Counted from the stretch's first letter, positions 30,920 to 41,609 are shown. The stretch: 64,000 nucleotides of DNA from Gracilariopsis chorda (GCA_003194525.1 NBIV01000010.1:372001-436000); one strand, 5' to 3'. The notes: generated by a model from the letters alone, not told the origin. Numbers and translations: made by a program.

Positions 30920-33112
30920 CTATGGGCACTTGGAACCATCGCAATCCTTCACAATAGGCGTGCCTCCACCAACGTCCTGCTCCAGACCAGGACCATAAGC
31001 AGCCTTTGGCGCACAAGAACCACCCCGCACAATACCGCCAGAAGAAACGCGAACAATACCAAACGCCTCATCAACTTCCAAAGCCATTAGATCAAGCTCC
31101 GGAGAACGTTCCGTATCATTAGCACAAGCATCCATCTGTATGGACCGTCGATCCGCTCTCGAGCCACCTCCATACCAGCTAGCAGAAGAACCAACCTGCA
31201 CTCCATTCACAATTTGTCGCGTAACTGATCCAGGTGCATCAGTCATACGATCATCGTTTTCTTGAGAACCCCTCTTCCGCTGTCGTTCCGCCTCCCTCCT
31301 CGCCCAATACGCATCGTTAAGCGGCTTGAACTTAGCCTTGGGAAGGCTCGAAGTCTTTCGCTGTGCTATACCCTCCTGCACACTACGCATAGCACTAGCA
31401 AAAGTCTCCGACTGGCTAGGGATATCATATCCGCCATTGCGATCAGCATCCCTAAGAAGGTGGTCCGCGTGCTCCGGGTGATACAGTGCAATCTCCTCCA
31501 AGAACAGACGCCGCATAGCATCCGGGGTGAGCTTCTGTCGTTCAAAAGCAAATTCATCCGCTGAAATTGGTTTGGCAGCCGGCTCACCCTCCGGGTCATA
31601 AAACTCGCGAAAGTAAGGGTGCGAAAGAGCCTGCAAAGCGGTAGGTCTTCTGGCAGGGTCAAACTCAAGCAGCCACTCCAACAGCGAGCAGGCATCCGGG
31701 TCTGCATGCGGGAAAATGTGCGAGAAGGGACGACGAGTGCGTCGAGGAAGTGCGCGGAAGTGATCCCTGACGCGCTGACTTCGCACTTTGGAAATGGCCT
31801 CCTCGGACGGCGATCCAATGAGTTCCGTCATGAGTTGTAACTGGTCGTAGCCGTCTTTTCCGGGAAAAAGAGGGCCGTTACCAAGCATCTCGGCCATGAT
31901 GCAACCCGCGGACCAAATGTCAATAGCCGTGGAGTAGGTGTAGTGCGACATGATGAGCTCCGGGGCGCGATACCATCGCGTGGCTACATAGTCGGTCCAC
32001 AAGGCCTTGTCCGGCGCCTTGTCGAAGTTTGCGCGCGCAAGTCCAAAATCACATATACGGAGCGAACAGTCCTGGTCAATAAGGATGTTGTTCGGTTTGA
32101 GATCCCTATGAAAGACACCTGCGGAATGAAGAAAATACAAACCCCTCATGAGCTGGAACATAAAGTACTGAATATGCAGTGGACTGAGGTCGGTCTTATG
32201 TCTGAGCACATGGTTCAAATCAGTAGGCATGAGTTCCAGAACGACAAAGACATCGTCAAACTGCTTGACACTAGTGGGCATTAGAATGTCCTTAATCTCA
32301 ACAATGTTTTCATGACCTCTCAACAAGCGTAAAAACTTGAGTTCCCTCAAGGTGCGCACGGAGACGGGCACTTTCTCGAAACCCTTTGAAATGCGTTTGA
32401 CGGCGACACTTTCTTTGGAGAGACGATCGAAAGCACTGCACACGACTCCACTTGCGCCTTCGCCAATGATTTGTTGGACGGTGTAACGATGCTCCACCAG
32501 AGGCGCATCGAAAAATTCCTTGCGCATTACTCGGAGGCGCCTCAAACGATCTTCCTTGACTCGTTCTCTGCGACGTTCCTCCATGGCCTGATGATACTCG
32601 CGCTGCTGGGCGGCTAACTGGGCGAGTTGAAGGCGGTATTGGCGTTCCCTTTCGCGAAGTTGTTGACGGAGCACATCGGGATGCTGCAGACTCATGTGTG
32701 GGTGTTGTTGGTGATGGTGCTGCTGGATGTGGTAGGGATTTGCGTAGTGGGTAGGGTGCTCTGACGAGTGCGGTGTGGAGGAAGTGGGATAGTGCTGGGG
32801 GGCAGGGTGTGACGGAAAGGGGTATTGTTGCTGTTGTTGGTGGTGCAGGTGGTGGTGCAGGAGTTGGTGATGGGTTGGGGCGGGGGGGGGAGGAAAGTGG
32901 GAGACTAGACGCTGGGGAGGGAGATGATGGAGAGGTTGGAGGGGGGGGTGCAACGGGGAAGGGTGGGTGGGTTGTTGTTGTTGTTGCTGTAGTAGTTGAT
33001 GTTGTTGGTGTAGCAGATGGGGCTGGTGGGGGTCGCGGTGGGGGGCGGGCGTGAGCTGTTGCGCTTGCGCTTGGCGCTCCGCGCCCGGTGCGACGCGGTG
33101 CGTTCCGACCAT
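30920..33112 (-). CDS. MAP kinase, TDY type
   Basis: 730 residues from the first in-frame ATG at 33112. Residues 1 to about 200 are low-complexity (His, Gln and Pro runs from CAG/CAC-type repeats) and then a charged coiled coil. The kinase domain spans about 210-520: GEGASGVV loop, VAVKRI lysine, HRDLKPNN catalytic loop, DFG, and the activation loop WTDYVATRWYRAPE with the Thr-Asp-Tyr motif at residues 373-375. TDY in place of TEY defines the plant/algal group D MAP kinases, which are activated by dual phosphorylation and act in stress and wound signalling. A long C-terminal tail of about 200 residues follows, also typical of that group. Two TACCAACGGTA motifs lie 54-81 bases upstream of the ATG. 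Confidence 0.93.
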   Translation of the reverse strand: MVGTHRVAPGAERQAQAQQLTPAPHRDPHQPHLLHQQHQLLQQQQQQPTHPSPLHPPLQPLHHLPPQRLVSHFPPPPAPTHHQLLHHHLHHQQQQQYPFPSHPAPQHYPTSSTPHSSEHPTHYANPYHIQQHHHQQHPHMSLQHPDVLRQQLRERERQYRLQLAQLAAQQREYHQAMEERRRERVKEDRLRRLRVMRKEFFDAPLVEHRYTVQQIIGEGASGVVCSAFDRLSKESVAVKRISKGFEKVPVSVRTLRELKFLRLLRGHENIVEIKDILMPTSVKQFDDVFVVLELMPTDLNHVLRHKTDLSPLHIQYFMFQLMRGLYFLHSAGVFHRDLKPNNILIDQDCSLRICDFGLARANFDKAPDKALWTDYVATRWYRAPELIMSHYTYSTAIDIWSAGCIMAEMLGNGPLFPGKDGYDQLQLMTELIGSPSEEAISKVRSQRVRDHFRALPRRTRRPFSHIFPHADPDACSLLEWLLEFDPARRPTALQALSHPYFREFYDPEGEPAAKPISADEFAFERQKLTPDAMRRLFLEEIALYHPEHADHLLRDADRNGGYDIPSQSETFASAMRSVQEGIAQRKTSSLPKAKFKPLNDAYWARREAERQRKRGSQENDDRMTDAPGSVTRQIVNGVQVGSSASWYGGGSRADRRSIQMDACANDTERSPELDLMALEVDEAFGIVRVSSGGIVRGGSCAPKAAYGPGLEQDVGGGTPIVKDCDGSKCP

Positions 33113-33165
33113 GATGCGGCACGGACGGGGAGCAGCGGAGCGCGGCGCCTGGGTGCGCGGTTGTG

Positions 33166-33193
33166 TACCAACGGTACCAAGGTACCAACGGTA
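33166..33193 (+). promoter_or_regulatory. paired TACCAACGGTA motifs upstream of the kinase gene
   Basis: Two perfect copies, 33166-33176 and 33183-33193, 17 bases apart, 54-81 bases before the kinase ATG. The CCAACGGT core resembles the MYB-bound mitosis-specific activator element of plants. The same 11-mer recurs at other genes in the window. Confidence 0.5.
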
Positions 33194-33231
33194 GAAGCGC
33201 TCACTGGGGATCGGCGCGGCGCCAACCAAAA

Positions 33232-33468
33232 CGTGTCCACGCCCATTTCAATAAACGAAACGAAACGTGTGCACGCCCCATTGTAAGAAACGAAACAAAA
33301 CGTGTGCACGCCCATTTCAATAAACGAAACAAAACGTGTCCACGCCTATTTCAATAAACGAAACGAAACGTGTGCACGCCCATTTCAATAAACGAAACGA
33401 AACGTGTCCACGCCCATTTCAATAACCGAAACAAAACGTGTGCACGCCCATTTTAATAAACGAATGGA
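33232..33468 (+). repeat. 34-bp tandem repeat, seven copies
   Basis: Copies start at 33232, 33266, 33301, 33335, 33369, 33403 and 33437, with a unit beginning CGTGTGCACGCCCATTTCAA. Copies vary mainly between GTGTGCACG and GTGTCCACG. The array fills the gap between the DHCR7 and kinase genes and its last copy contains the final codons and stop of DHCR7. Confidence 0.9.
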
Positions 33469-34766
33469 AGCATCCGGTACGGCACCAGTGTGCAGTACTG
33501 CTCGTAGTAGCGCCCGTACTTGGCGGCACAGCGCTGCTCGTCGCGGTACGCGCGGTCCGTCAGCAGCACGCTCAAGAAGAGCACGTACACGTACGGCATG
33601 AGCGCCGACGCGCCCGCCGGAACGCTCCAGCACAACGCCACGCAGATTTCGAACACGTAGTTGATGTGACGCGACACGCCCCACCACCCGCTCGCCAGCA
33701 GCAAGCTGCGACGCCTCTTGCCGTCTCCCGTCACATAGCTCGCCTCTATCATCCGCGCGCGCTTGCCCCACACCGTGCACCGACCCTCACTGGCGCGGAA
33801 TACCTGCCGTTGGTAATCGGCCCAGAAGTTACACGCCACCGCTAACAAGCCCGTCGCCAGCATCGCGGCCGTCGGAAGCACGCCCCACTGCATCGGATGC
33901 ATCGTCAAATAATAAGACGTCAGCGTGTAGATGCTGGGGAGGAACGCGGAGCATCCCCAGAAGATGTAAAACCCGAACCGATCGTGAATGATGTCTACCG
34001 AGTTGAAGTAGCCCGCTTCCCAAACGAAGAACTTGACGATGTACACCAGCTGCAAAGCCGTAGACACCAACATCGAGCTGGACACAAATCCAAACTGCTC
34101 GTACTGCGTGCCGCAAAACGAAACAATGGCCACGCTCCAACCCATCATTGCGAAACGGCAGTTCACAAGTTGTTTCAAACTCACGCCAAACAACTCGGGA
34201 TGCAGCTCTGTTCCGTGCCACAAGTCCCAGATGAAGCCGTACGCAGTGCGTCCCGAATCGCTGTTGGTCGGAAAATACAGCCCGCGTACATACAGTAACA
34301 CCGTGATGACCAATGCACTTCCGTTCAACACGGCCAGCATGCCGCCAAACGAGTGGTACAGCACTGAGAATTGGAACAGCTCAAGGTAGTAGGCGCATAG
34401 CAAAACGGCGTGCGTCACGATGAACGTTCGTACACCGTTCAACTTGTACTGCGGCTGATTTCCCATTGGCGTCGGAATGGCCGTGAACGTCGGGCCGGGG
34501 ATCAATCGCAGAAGCACCAACTGCGCGGTGACAAAGAGCACGATCAACGTTGCCGCTCGCGTGCTCATGGATGGAAAGTTTGACCACACGTGTGACGGCG
34601 CGGCTGTGAGCGCTTTCAACGCGTTTCCATGGTAATGATAACAGATAACCCACACGAGTTGCACGGCGGGCGGCGAAACGATCATCAACGCCAGGGGCAC
34701 CACATTGGTGCGAAAGAAGGACGCTGACTGCTGTTGTTGTTGTTGTTGTTGTTGCGCTGGCACCAT
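33453..34766 (-). CDS. DHCR7: sterol Delta7-reductase (7-dehydrocholesterol reductase, DWF5-like)
   Basis: 437 residues, ATG at 34766, one exon. It belongs to the ERG4/ERG24 family of ER sterol reductases with about eight membrane segments. Diagnostic blocks: YKLNGVRTFIVTH, the loop around DLWHGTELHPELFG, NCRFAMMGWSV, LLLASGWWGVSRHINYV and a C-terminal RDEQRC..KYGRYYEQYC..VPYR block. These read closest to Delta7-reductases (DHCR7, plant DWF5), which use NADPH to reduce the C7 double bond, the last step to cholesterol-type sterols; Delta14- or C24-reductase remain less likely alternatives. A polyglutamine run follows the start. TACCGTTGGTA sits 8-18 bases before the ATG. The C5-desaturase acting just before it lies 2.2 kb away. 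Confidence 0.88.
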   Translation of the reverse strand: MVPAQQQQQQQQQSASFFRTNVVPLALMIVSPPAVQLVWVICYHYHGNALKALTAAPSHVWSNFPSMSTRAATLIVLFVTAQLVLLRLIPGPTFTAIPTPMGNQPQYKLNGVRTFIVTHAVLLCAYYLELFQFSVLYHSFGGMLAVLNGSALVITVLLYVRGLYFPTNSDSGRTAYGFIWDLWHGTELHPELFGVSLKQLVNCRFAMMGWSVAIVSFCGTQYEQFGFVSSSMLVSTALQLVYIVKFFVWEAGYFNSVDIIHDRFGFYIFWGCSAFLPSIYTLTSYYLTMHPMQWGVLPTAAMLATGLLAVACNFWADYQRQVFRASEGRCTVWGKRARMIEASYVTGDGKRRRSLLLASGWWGVSRHINYVFEICVALCWSVPAGASALMPYVYVLFLSVLLTDRAYRDEQRCAAKYGRYYEQYCTLVPYRMLPFVY

Positions 34767-34773
34767 CTCTGGG

Positions 34774-34784
34774 TACCGTTGGTA
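34774..34784 (-). promoter_or_regulatory. TACCAACGGTA motif upstream of DHCR7
   Basis: Perfect 11-mer on the gene strand, within 20 bases of the ATG, therefore in the leader or core promoter. Confidence 0.5.
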
Positions 34785-35066
34785 GCGTGCTTTCTGTGCT
34801 TGCGATGCAAACGTCTCGTCGGAGACGGAAACTCACTGTTCCTAACTTTGACCCTATCTTACAAGGCGTGGTGGTGTAGCACCAAACCACACGACACCAG
34901 CCCACACGTTGTCCACGTGTCCACGTTGTGCACGTGGCCACGCCGGGCACGTGCCGCGCCTTTACGTAATGTACAGAGCACGTGCCCCACTACCAAAGTC
35001 ATGTAACTTGGACACTTTGGACAAATGCACAGCCACCTGCGTTGGATAACACAAAGCAAAACGCAC

Positions 35067-36161
35067 CTACTGCATGATGCTGCGCGGTTCCGTGGGCGCC
35101 ACCGCGCTGCGGATAATGCCAAAGCGACCAACCTGATCATAGTTGTGCAGCACCTCGTCATGCGCCACCTCCGAAACAAGCTTCCACCCAATATGAGTGT
35201 CGCACCCACTACAATGCACATCGGCAACCACCATATTGCCCTGTCGAAGTCGTTCCGCGCGTTCGTTTCTCACCACCGCGCATCCGTCGCGAAGGCGCTT
35301 CACGAAGAACGCCGGTTGATCAGCCGTGGCGGCGCCCGCCCACGAGTGGTCCCACTCCAGATACGCGTCCAAATCGGTCAGTCTGGAACTTGCCAACACG
35401 TGCGACCACGGCAGCATGTCATCGCGCTCAAACAGCACCTTTCGGCACTGTGCGTTGGCGCACCTCACCATTCCCTCTGGAACGGCTAGATAACGGCCGC
35501 CGAGCGAGATTAATCGCCCCCGGGTGTCTACCATCTCCACAAAGTCGTGGTGAACAAATTGTCGAACTTGCCGTCCGTCGTCATGTTGAAAGCCCACAAA
35601 CACCTCGCACCGAGCGCAACGTAACGCCTGCACTCGCTGCACGTGCTGCGGCAACGGGAAGCCGCCGTGTTTGTACACGGTCTGCATCAAGTGTCGCACG
35701 ACGTGGAAGTTAGCCGCGCCGCGATGCTCATCCAGTCGCATGCCGAGCGCGCTGAGGTCGGCGCCGAGAGCAGGCTGGCGCAGTTGAAAGAACGTTCTCA
35801 ACGGCAACTTGCTGGTCGGCCCAAACGTGCTTTTCGGACTGAGCGCCTGCGTATCCCATAGCGCAAGCTGTTTTGGCTCGAATAACGGCGCCTGACAGCT
35901 GACGCAGCGGAAGGTGCGGCGGAGACGCGGCGCAACCAGGTGGTGAAAGTAGTGGCAGGAAGTTGCTAGATGCGCTTGATCGGCTTGCGTGAGCTGCGAG
36001 ATTAGCTGCTGTTGCACGTCTTCGGGTAGTTGCTGAAGGGTGGCGGAAGGCGTTGTGAGTGGTGCGTTTGTGGCTTGCGCGCCGGTGGAAGGGGGTGAGG
36101 AAGGGGGTGAGAAGGGGGAAGCGGAAGAGGAAGGTTGGTGCGGATGTTGAGAAGTTTGCAT
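35067..36161 (-). CDS. F-box-like protein with two Yippee/cereblon-type zinc folds
   Basis: 364 residues from the first in-frame ATG at 36161. After a Ser/Pro-rich start, residues about 43-82 look like an F-box (LQQLPEDVQQQLISQLTQADQ...). Two CxxC pairs at C86/C89 and C182/C185 (the latter followed by VFVGF) would make one Yippee-like zinc fold; C234/C239 and C317/C320 (followed by THIGWK) would make a second. The xxCxxC...GWK ending is typical of the Yippee/Mis18/cereblon superfamily. An F-box would tie it to an SCF ubiquitin ligase, with the zinc folds as the substrate or ligand reader; this role is inferred. It diverges from the C5-desaturase gene. Confidence 0.65.
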   Translation of the reverse strand: MQTSQHPHQPSSSASPFSPPSSPPSTGAQATNAPLTTPSATLQQLPEDVQQQLISQLTQADQAHLATSCHYFHHLVAPRLRRTFRCVSCQAPLFEPKQLALWDTQALSPKSTFGPTSKLPLRTFFQLRQPALGADLSALGMRLDEHRGAANFHVVRHLMQTVYKHGGFPLPQHVQRVQALRCARCEVFVGFQHDDGRQVRQFVHHDFVEMVDTRGRLISLGGRYLAVPEGMVRCANAQCRKVLFERDDMLPWSHVLASSRLTDLDAYLEWDHSWAGAATADQPAFFVKRLRDGCAVVRNERAERLRQGNMVVADVHCSGCDTHIGWKLVSEVAHDEVLHNYDQVGRFGIIRSAVAPTEPRSIMQ

Positions 36162-36990
36162 GTCGTGTGTCGTGTGTCGTGTGTGGCGGTGTTCGCTGTT
36201 CTGTTGTTTGGCGACGTTTTGCGGGGAGGCGGGTTGGGTGAGGGTGAAGGGGGGTTTGGCGGGACGGGCGGTCGCGCACGGGTTGCACGGGGGGTGTGCG
36301 GACAGATATGATGGGCGCAGCGACACGCAACGAGATTGTGCATCCTTTTTTTGACGAGTGGACGTGTGCGCGTACGCCTGTAGGCGAAAGTTTGCGTTTT
36401 TCTTGTTTTCGGCTGGCGTGGAAGAACGGCGCGCGCTGCGCTATTTTGCGGGCGCGCCGCATGAGATTTTGGCGTGAGGGCGCGATGCAAACTGTTTTGG
36501 CGGCGGTTGGCTGTTGTCAACCGGTGCGGCGCAACGTGGCGCGCGCCGGTTGGACGCGCTGCGCAAGCTTTGTGGTTGATATCTGCATTCCGCCAATCAG
36601 CGACGCCAGCTGTATGTGCCTCCACATGCGACGAAATCGTTCATTATTTAAATAGATTATACTACTTCCGCAAACAGCCCGCCCCGCCGCGCTGTCCACT
36701 CCGCCACGTTCACACGTGTCGGGCTGAGACTCGCGCAGTGTGAAATGCTGCTAGCGCCACTTGCCATGCCACGGCTCACTTGGGCATTCATTGGCAAACA
36801 CGCCATCATGATGACGCCTTGTCATTGGCATCTCACATCCACGTCGTAATTCACCTGCGCTGGTCACTCCCGCAAACCTCTCACCGAGCTAACAACCGTA
36901 GACAGCACATGCTACATTTGATAGCGATATAGGAAGCTACCTATCCCGCCTTCCCACCCGTCTCCACGCTCGTCAACCACTATCTTCAAC
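36162..36990. promoter_or_regulatory. divergent intergenic region, F-box gene and C5-desaturase
   Basis: 829 bases between two start codons pointing apart, so it must hold both promoters. Direct GTGTCGTGTGT repeats occur just before the F-box gene start and GC-rich cgc runs nearby. No specific factor site is recognised. Confidence 0.5.
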
Positions 36991-37854
36991 ATGGAGGCAC
37001 TCGGCATCACCGCCCGTCTCGCAAATCTCAACGCCCACCACCTTGTAGAGCTACTCAACGACAAACTCTTCGATCCAATCCTGCCCTCGCACCAGCCGCT
37101 GTCCATCTCACGACGTCTCTTCGTCACCTGGGTCTTCCTCTACTTCGGCTCCCTGATAGTCTACTTCACATTCGCATCCCTCGACTTTCTCATTCATTTT
37201 CGCCTCCTCGCCCACCGCTGCCTCCCCGAAAACTACCTACAAACCACTCAAGTGCGCCGCGAAATAACCACCAGCGTCAAGTCGCTTTCCATTATGGCCG
37301 CCATGACCACTCCCTTTGAGATCCTCATTCAGCTAGGGTACGGGAAGATATACTACGACCCAGCCAAGTACGGCTATGCGTATCTTTTCGTTTCGCCGCT
37401 GCTGTTTCTCGCCTTCAGTGACTGCGTCATCTACTTTGTGCACAGAGCGCTGCATCACCCGCTCTTGTACAAGACCTTTCACAAGCCGCATCACTCCTTC
37501 ATCAACACAACCCCGTTTGCAGCCTTTGCTTTCCACCCGGTCGACGGCTTTGCTCAGGGCCTTTCCTACCTCATTTTCGTCTTCCTCGTCCCGTTTCACG
37601 CCGTCGTCCACCTGGCTTCCCTCGTCGTCGTCTCCTGCTGGACCATGAACATACACGACCGCGTCACGTGGCGCATTCCGGGCGTTAATGGAGCCGCGCA
37701 TCACACCATTCATCACACCACCTTCAAGTCCAATTACGGCCAGTATACCACTTTGTGGGACAAGCTTTGTGGAACTTTCAGAGATCCGCATCAATGGAAA
37801 CAAGCCGGCTCTCCAACGCTGACTGAGAAGCAGGTCTACGGCAAACACGCATAG
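36991..37854 (+). CDS. SC5D: sterol C5(6)-desaturase
   Basis: 287 residues, one exon, ATG at 36991. A membrane di-iron oxygenase of the fatty-acid-hydroxylase/sterol-desaturase superfamily that introduces the C5 double bond into Delta7-sterols in the ER. The three histidine boxes are complete: HRALHH (151-156), HKPHH (164-168) and HHTIHH (237-242). FHPVDG (181-186) and NYGQYTTLWDKL after the third box are features of the ERG3/STE1 branch, not of C4-methyl oxidases. Hydrophobic segments lie around residues 43-70, 130-150 and 190-218. The product is the substrate of the Delta7-reductase encoded at 33453-34766. Confidence 0.93.
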   Translation: MEALGITARLANLNAHHLVELLNDKLFDPILPSHQPLSISRRLFVTWVFLYFGSLIVYFTFASLDFLIHFRLLAHRCLPENYLQTTQVRREITTSVKSLSIMAAMTTPFEILIQLGYGKIYYDPAKYGYAYLFVSPLLFLAFSDCVIYFVHRALHHPLLYKTFHKPHHSFINTTPFAAFAFHPVDGFAQGLSYLIFVFLVPFHAVVHLASLVVVSCWTMNIHDRVTWRIPGVNGAAHHTIHHTTFKSNYGQYTTLWDKLCGTFRDPHQWKQAGSPTLTEKQVYGKHA

Positions 37855-40231
37855 CACTCTTTTCTTTTTCGCAACCCGACTCGCCTGTCATACGTGACCC
37901 CGCTTTGCTCCCGCAGCGCGCATCCCGCGTTGCGACACCTTTTCCTTTTTTGCCGCCAGCTTTGCTTTTGCCCTGTTCCCCGTTGGTGCGCTGCCCAATT
38001 GCTCAGCTGCAACCGTTTTGACACATTGCATCACCGTTTTCCATCTTTCCCCGTGAGATGTATCGCAAAGGCCTTTCGTATCGATATACATGTTTATCGC
38101 ACCAAGCGCCACTCGAACGCTAGTCTGGGACCGCGCCTGCGCCTCGAGACCAGTTTTGCCCCTTCTCGTGCCCCGTAGTCCGCCCTCGTTCGTCGATATT
38201 ACTCGTACATAGTCTACAGTGCAGCGTTAACCAACGTTGAAAGGTTAGCAATCTAACCCTTTAACCGTACATGTCCCATTGGCTAGTTTCGCGTCTAATT
38301 CTAATTCTGTCAATAGCTGAGTCATAATGCCCTTGTCCATCAAAAAGTTGCCGCTTCATGTTCACGTTAGCCAGCCCTCAGTCCGCAAACCAACTTTTCT
38401 CCATGCACGAGATCAGAAAGCGGTTCAAGAGCTAATTCGACAACAACGAAACCGCTTTCTCGCTCCAAGTAGAAGAACATACAACTACACGTACTCTATC
38501 ATAGACGCTCTTCCTTTGCATTTGGAATGAAAAGTCACAGTCCATATTTCTTCTGATCCCAACTTGCTCAAACTGTATCACATACTCTGCTCAACGTTGC
38601 CTGTATCTATAACGCAGTACAACAGGCACGGGCGCACACTCATCAGCCTTCAAGAAGTGTGTCCGTCTTTCCTTCCAGCTAAAAAGCGAAGAGAAATGGG
38701 CCCGTCATCATGCTTCCAGTAGCGACAACATGCTAAGCCAACTATCACAAGTAGAAAAGGGGAAACCCTCATCGAGAATCTCTACCGTCCTGAAAGAGTG
38801 GCAGGGGTGGTGAAACAAGTGGAAAGAGCGCTTCTAGAAATACCCTTCAAGAGAAAGCTTCTTCCGCAAAGAGCTGTCAACGCGCTTAGTGAGCTTTTCA
38901 TAGTCAGTAGCGTGGTACCCATGAACACCCACATACACATACACGGGAGAGTGGCGAAATGTTCTCAATAGGTGGCAGCAGCACCACGGCCGCATGCGTG
39001 ACGCAACGTTATCGCTTTCTCGTCTCCGACGAGGAACATCTACATCCTTGCAAGGAGAAACAACAAGTAGATCTGTCCAGGTAAGTTATAACACACTTCC
39101 TGACAAGTTCTTGCTCCTGCTGACTGGGACCGTAATGCGCGCGCGGCATCTACGTGTAGTAAGAGGGCTCGACCAAGGAACAAAGCCAGGACTACAGGTT
39201 CATCCGTCTTCAAATCGTCGATTTGAAAGCGAAGACGAACTAACAGGCCGGAAATCAGGTGTGATCGTATCGTAAACTTGCGTACCGTCGTAGACGCCGA
39301 TTTCTCCAGTTCCTACACGAGCGATGAATATCGATAATTACATCTGCACAAAGGGAACTTTCGCACTTTGTGTTAATAAAGGTGGCCGAGATGCGGCTGG
39401 CGGCAGGGCCTTCAGTTGCATCGTTGACCCCCGAATTGGGCTGCGTTCAAGCATCCTATCGAGTCACACCGATGTTATTACCAACAAAAATGAAGAATTG
39501 GCCATCAGCTCAGGAACTGCAACAAACATCGTAAGCTTTGATGGCGTGTTGAATCCGTACTCTCTTCAACTGGCAAGTCTGCGCCGACCCGTTTTCTACC
39601 TCCATTGATCATCTGGCCCTGTGTACAACGTTGATAATTCACTAATTCAAAGCCTTTTCCTGGGATAAACATCTATAGCCATAAAAACGGCCTGCCCTTT
39701 TGCTCACAATGCCACCGCGCCCTTGACCATGCTGCTTGTGAAAGTTTTCATTTCTCTCTCGAAGGAAATGCCGACCATGTCAGCTGTGCAGAGCTGTTCG
39801 ACAATGGGCATTCAGCAGTGCAAGGTGAAACCACCTCTCCTGTTGTGGAATAGCAAGAACGGCACGAGTACGTTGTGAGTCTCGTGCGTGAAACCGATTC
39901 GTGTACTTTTTGGTACCAAAGGTAGTAGGTCCATACCTTGTTGTGCATCTCAGGTCTATCTGCAGATTTTTTTGACCATCATAGCGGATGTGGCAGACAA
40001 GCACGCCTCGAGTATCTAGAGATTCTCCACCGTTGGTAGCCCTCTTACCCCTGGGGTACGGCTCAAGACACCTCTGTGACACTGTCTCATACGCAATCCG
40101 GAGTCAAGCATCAGGCCGTTTCTGTGCACATGCTCTCTGGTCTTACGCATTTACACTAGGAAGTGTGCTGCACCATCAGAATTGTCATACCTTCTCCGTG
40201 TTCAGGAGTGGGCGCAATCGGCTGAATCAAA
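37855..40231. other. intergenic region without recognised genes
   Basis: About 2.4 kb with only short, protein-unlike frames. It contains the bestrophin promoter and a partial motif, ACCGTTGGTAG, at 40029-40039, about 190 bases upstream of the bestrophin ATG. Confidence 0.45.
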
Positions 40232-41609
40232 ATGGAAGAAGAGAAGGATTATGGAAGTATCCCGAAAGACGAAGAAAGTCCAAATGGTTCGTTCATCGTT
40301 ATACCTCACAGTGGGGTAGACGATACTATGCCAATTTCGATAGGACCTCCTGGAAGTCGGCTGAAGCGCAATGCCCAAATTGAGTACAATCGTAAGTTAG
40401 TTAACCAAGCTTGGGAGAGCAGTCGCAGTAAACTCTGGTTCGCAGGGAAACTCTAACCAAAAAGCGTCATGTCAAAACACAACACTCTACAGCATTCGAC
40501 TGGAGAAGAACGTTACTTGTAATCAAGGGACGTCCCAATATCAGTAGCGCGTTCTACGTAACATGTGTATTAGGTACTCTCCTAGTAATTGTGTCTGGTA
40601 TGGCGGACATCGGTGTGGACAACGAGCGCACCTGCCGAGCGTGGTGCTCCCGCTTCGCTATTGGAAACCAACCTCACGCATACATTGGTTTCATTCTGTT
40701 CTTGTTAATGTCATTCCGTACGGCGCAGAGTTACAAGAATTACGTCTCAGGACAACAGGCATTCTATCAGATTCAAACGCGTGTGCGTTCATTCGTTCAC
40801 ATGTTCCTTGATGTTATGCCACGGTATGACATGTCGAAAGAACATCGAGCTCGGATTTTGGCACACTTGATAGCGTTTCCATATGCCTTAACGGCCGAGC
40901 TTCGGCGCGATCGACGGTTCAGTATGTTAAACCATCCTTTACGACTTGTTCTTCTTTCCTCACACTTCTCATTGATCACAGATTCTGACCGCTCATGTTT
41001 TCTGTTCACTTTTCTCCGTTGCAACCGAAAGAGGAACCAGAACTGGACAGATTGCTCACAACGGATGACTTTAATCGGATCCGGGCTGCAGCATCAAGGC
41101 CACTGTTCGTTTTGGAAACCATAAGCCAAATGTTGCGCGCATACGGAGAAAAGGTGGACCGGAAAGTGTACTCCAAGCTTCACGATAACATCATCGCAAT
41201 GTACACGCCATATAGCGAAGTTGAACGGATCAACCTGAACCCGATGGGATTCGCATATGTAGTGCATCTGCGACTGCTACTGATGACTTACCTCACGTCG
41301 CTACCGCTAGCGCTGGTGGAGCAGATGGGGTACGCAACAATTCCGGTGTTCTGGGTGATTGCTTACTCTTTGATGTCGCTTGAAATGCTGGCTGTGGAAG
41401 TGGAGAACCCGTTTGGATATCAGGGTTCGGATTTGAGGCTGTTCAAATATAACACGATTTTGAGAGATACGGTGTTGGAAAGCTGGGAATGGTGGTTGAA
41501 GGACTCTGGTTCTCAGATTCAAAATGAAGAAGAAGAGCATAAATATGCAAATTTCGGTCAAGAGGAAGAAGAGGAACCAATCATGGAGGAATGGTTCGAC
41601 TATTGGTGA
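40232..41609 (+). CDS. bestrophin-family anion channel, three exons
   Basis: Exons 40232-40427, 40493-40921 and 41032-41609 join to 400 residues. Introns are 65 and 110 bases with GTAAAC...TACAG and GTATGT...AAAG borders, both in phase 1; the unspliced frames carry stops. The protein has membrane segments around AFYVTCVLGTLLVIVS and YIGFILFLLMSF, the family block RTAQSYKNYVSGQQAFYQ, and ALVEQMGYATIPVF with EMLAVEVENPFG, the bestrophin signature region. The C-terminus is very acidic (EEEEHKYANF, EEEEEP). Plant and algal bestrophins are thylakoid or plasma-membrane chloride/bicarbonate channels; the membrane here is unknown. An additional upstream exon cannot be excluded. Confidence 0.85.

Noticed and set aside
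30309-30998. 229-codon plus-strand frame overlapping the kinase 3' end
   Set aside because: Low-complexity Gln/Asn/Thr/His composition, overlaps a solid gene on the other strand, no domain.
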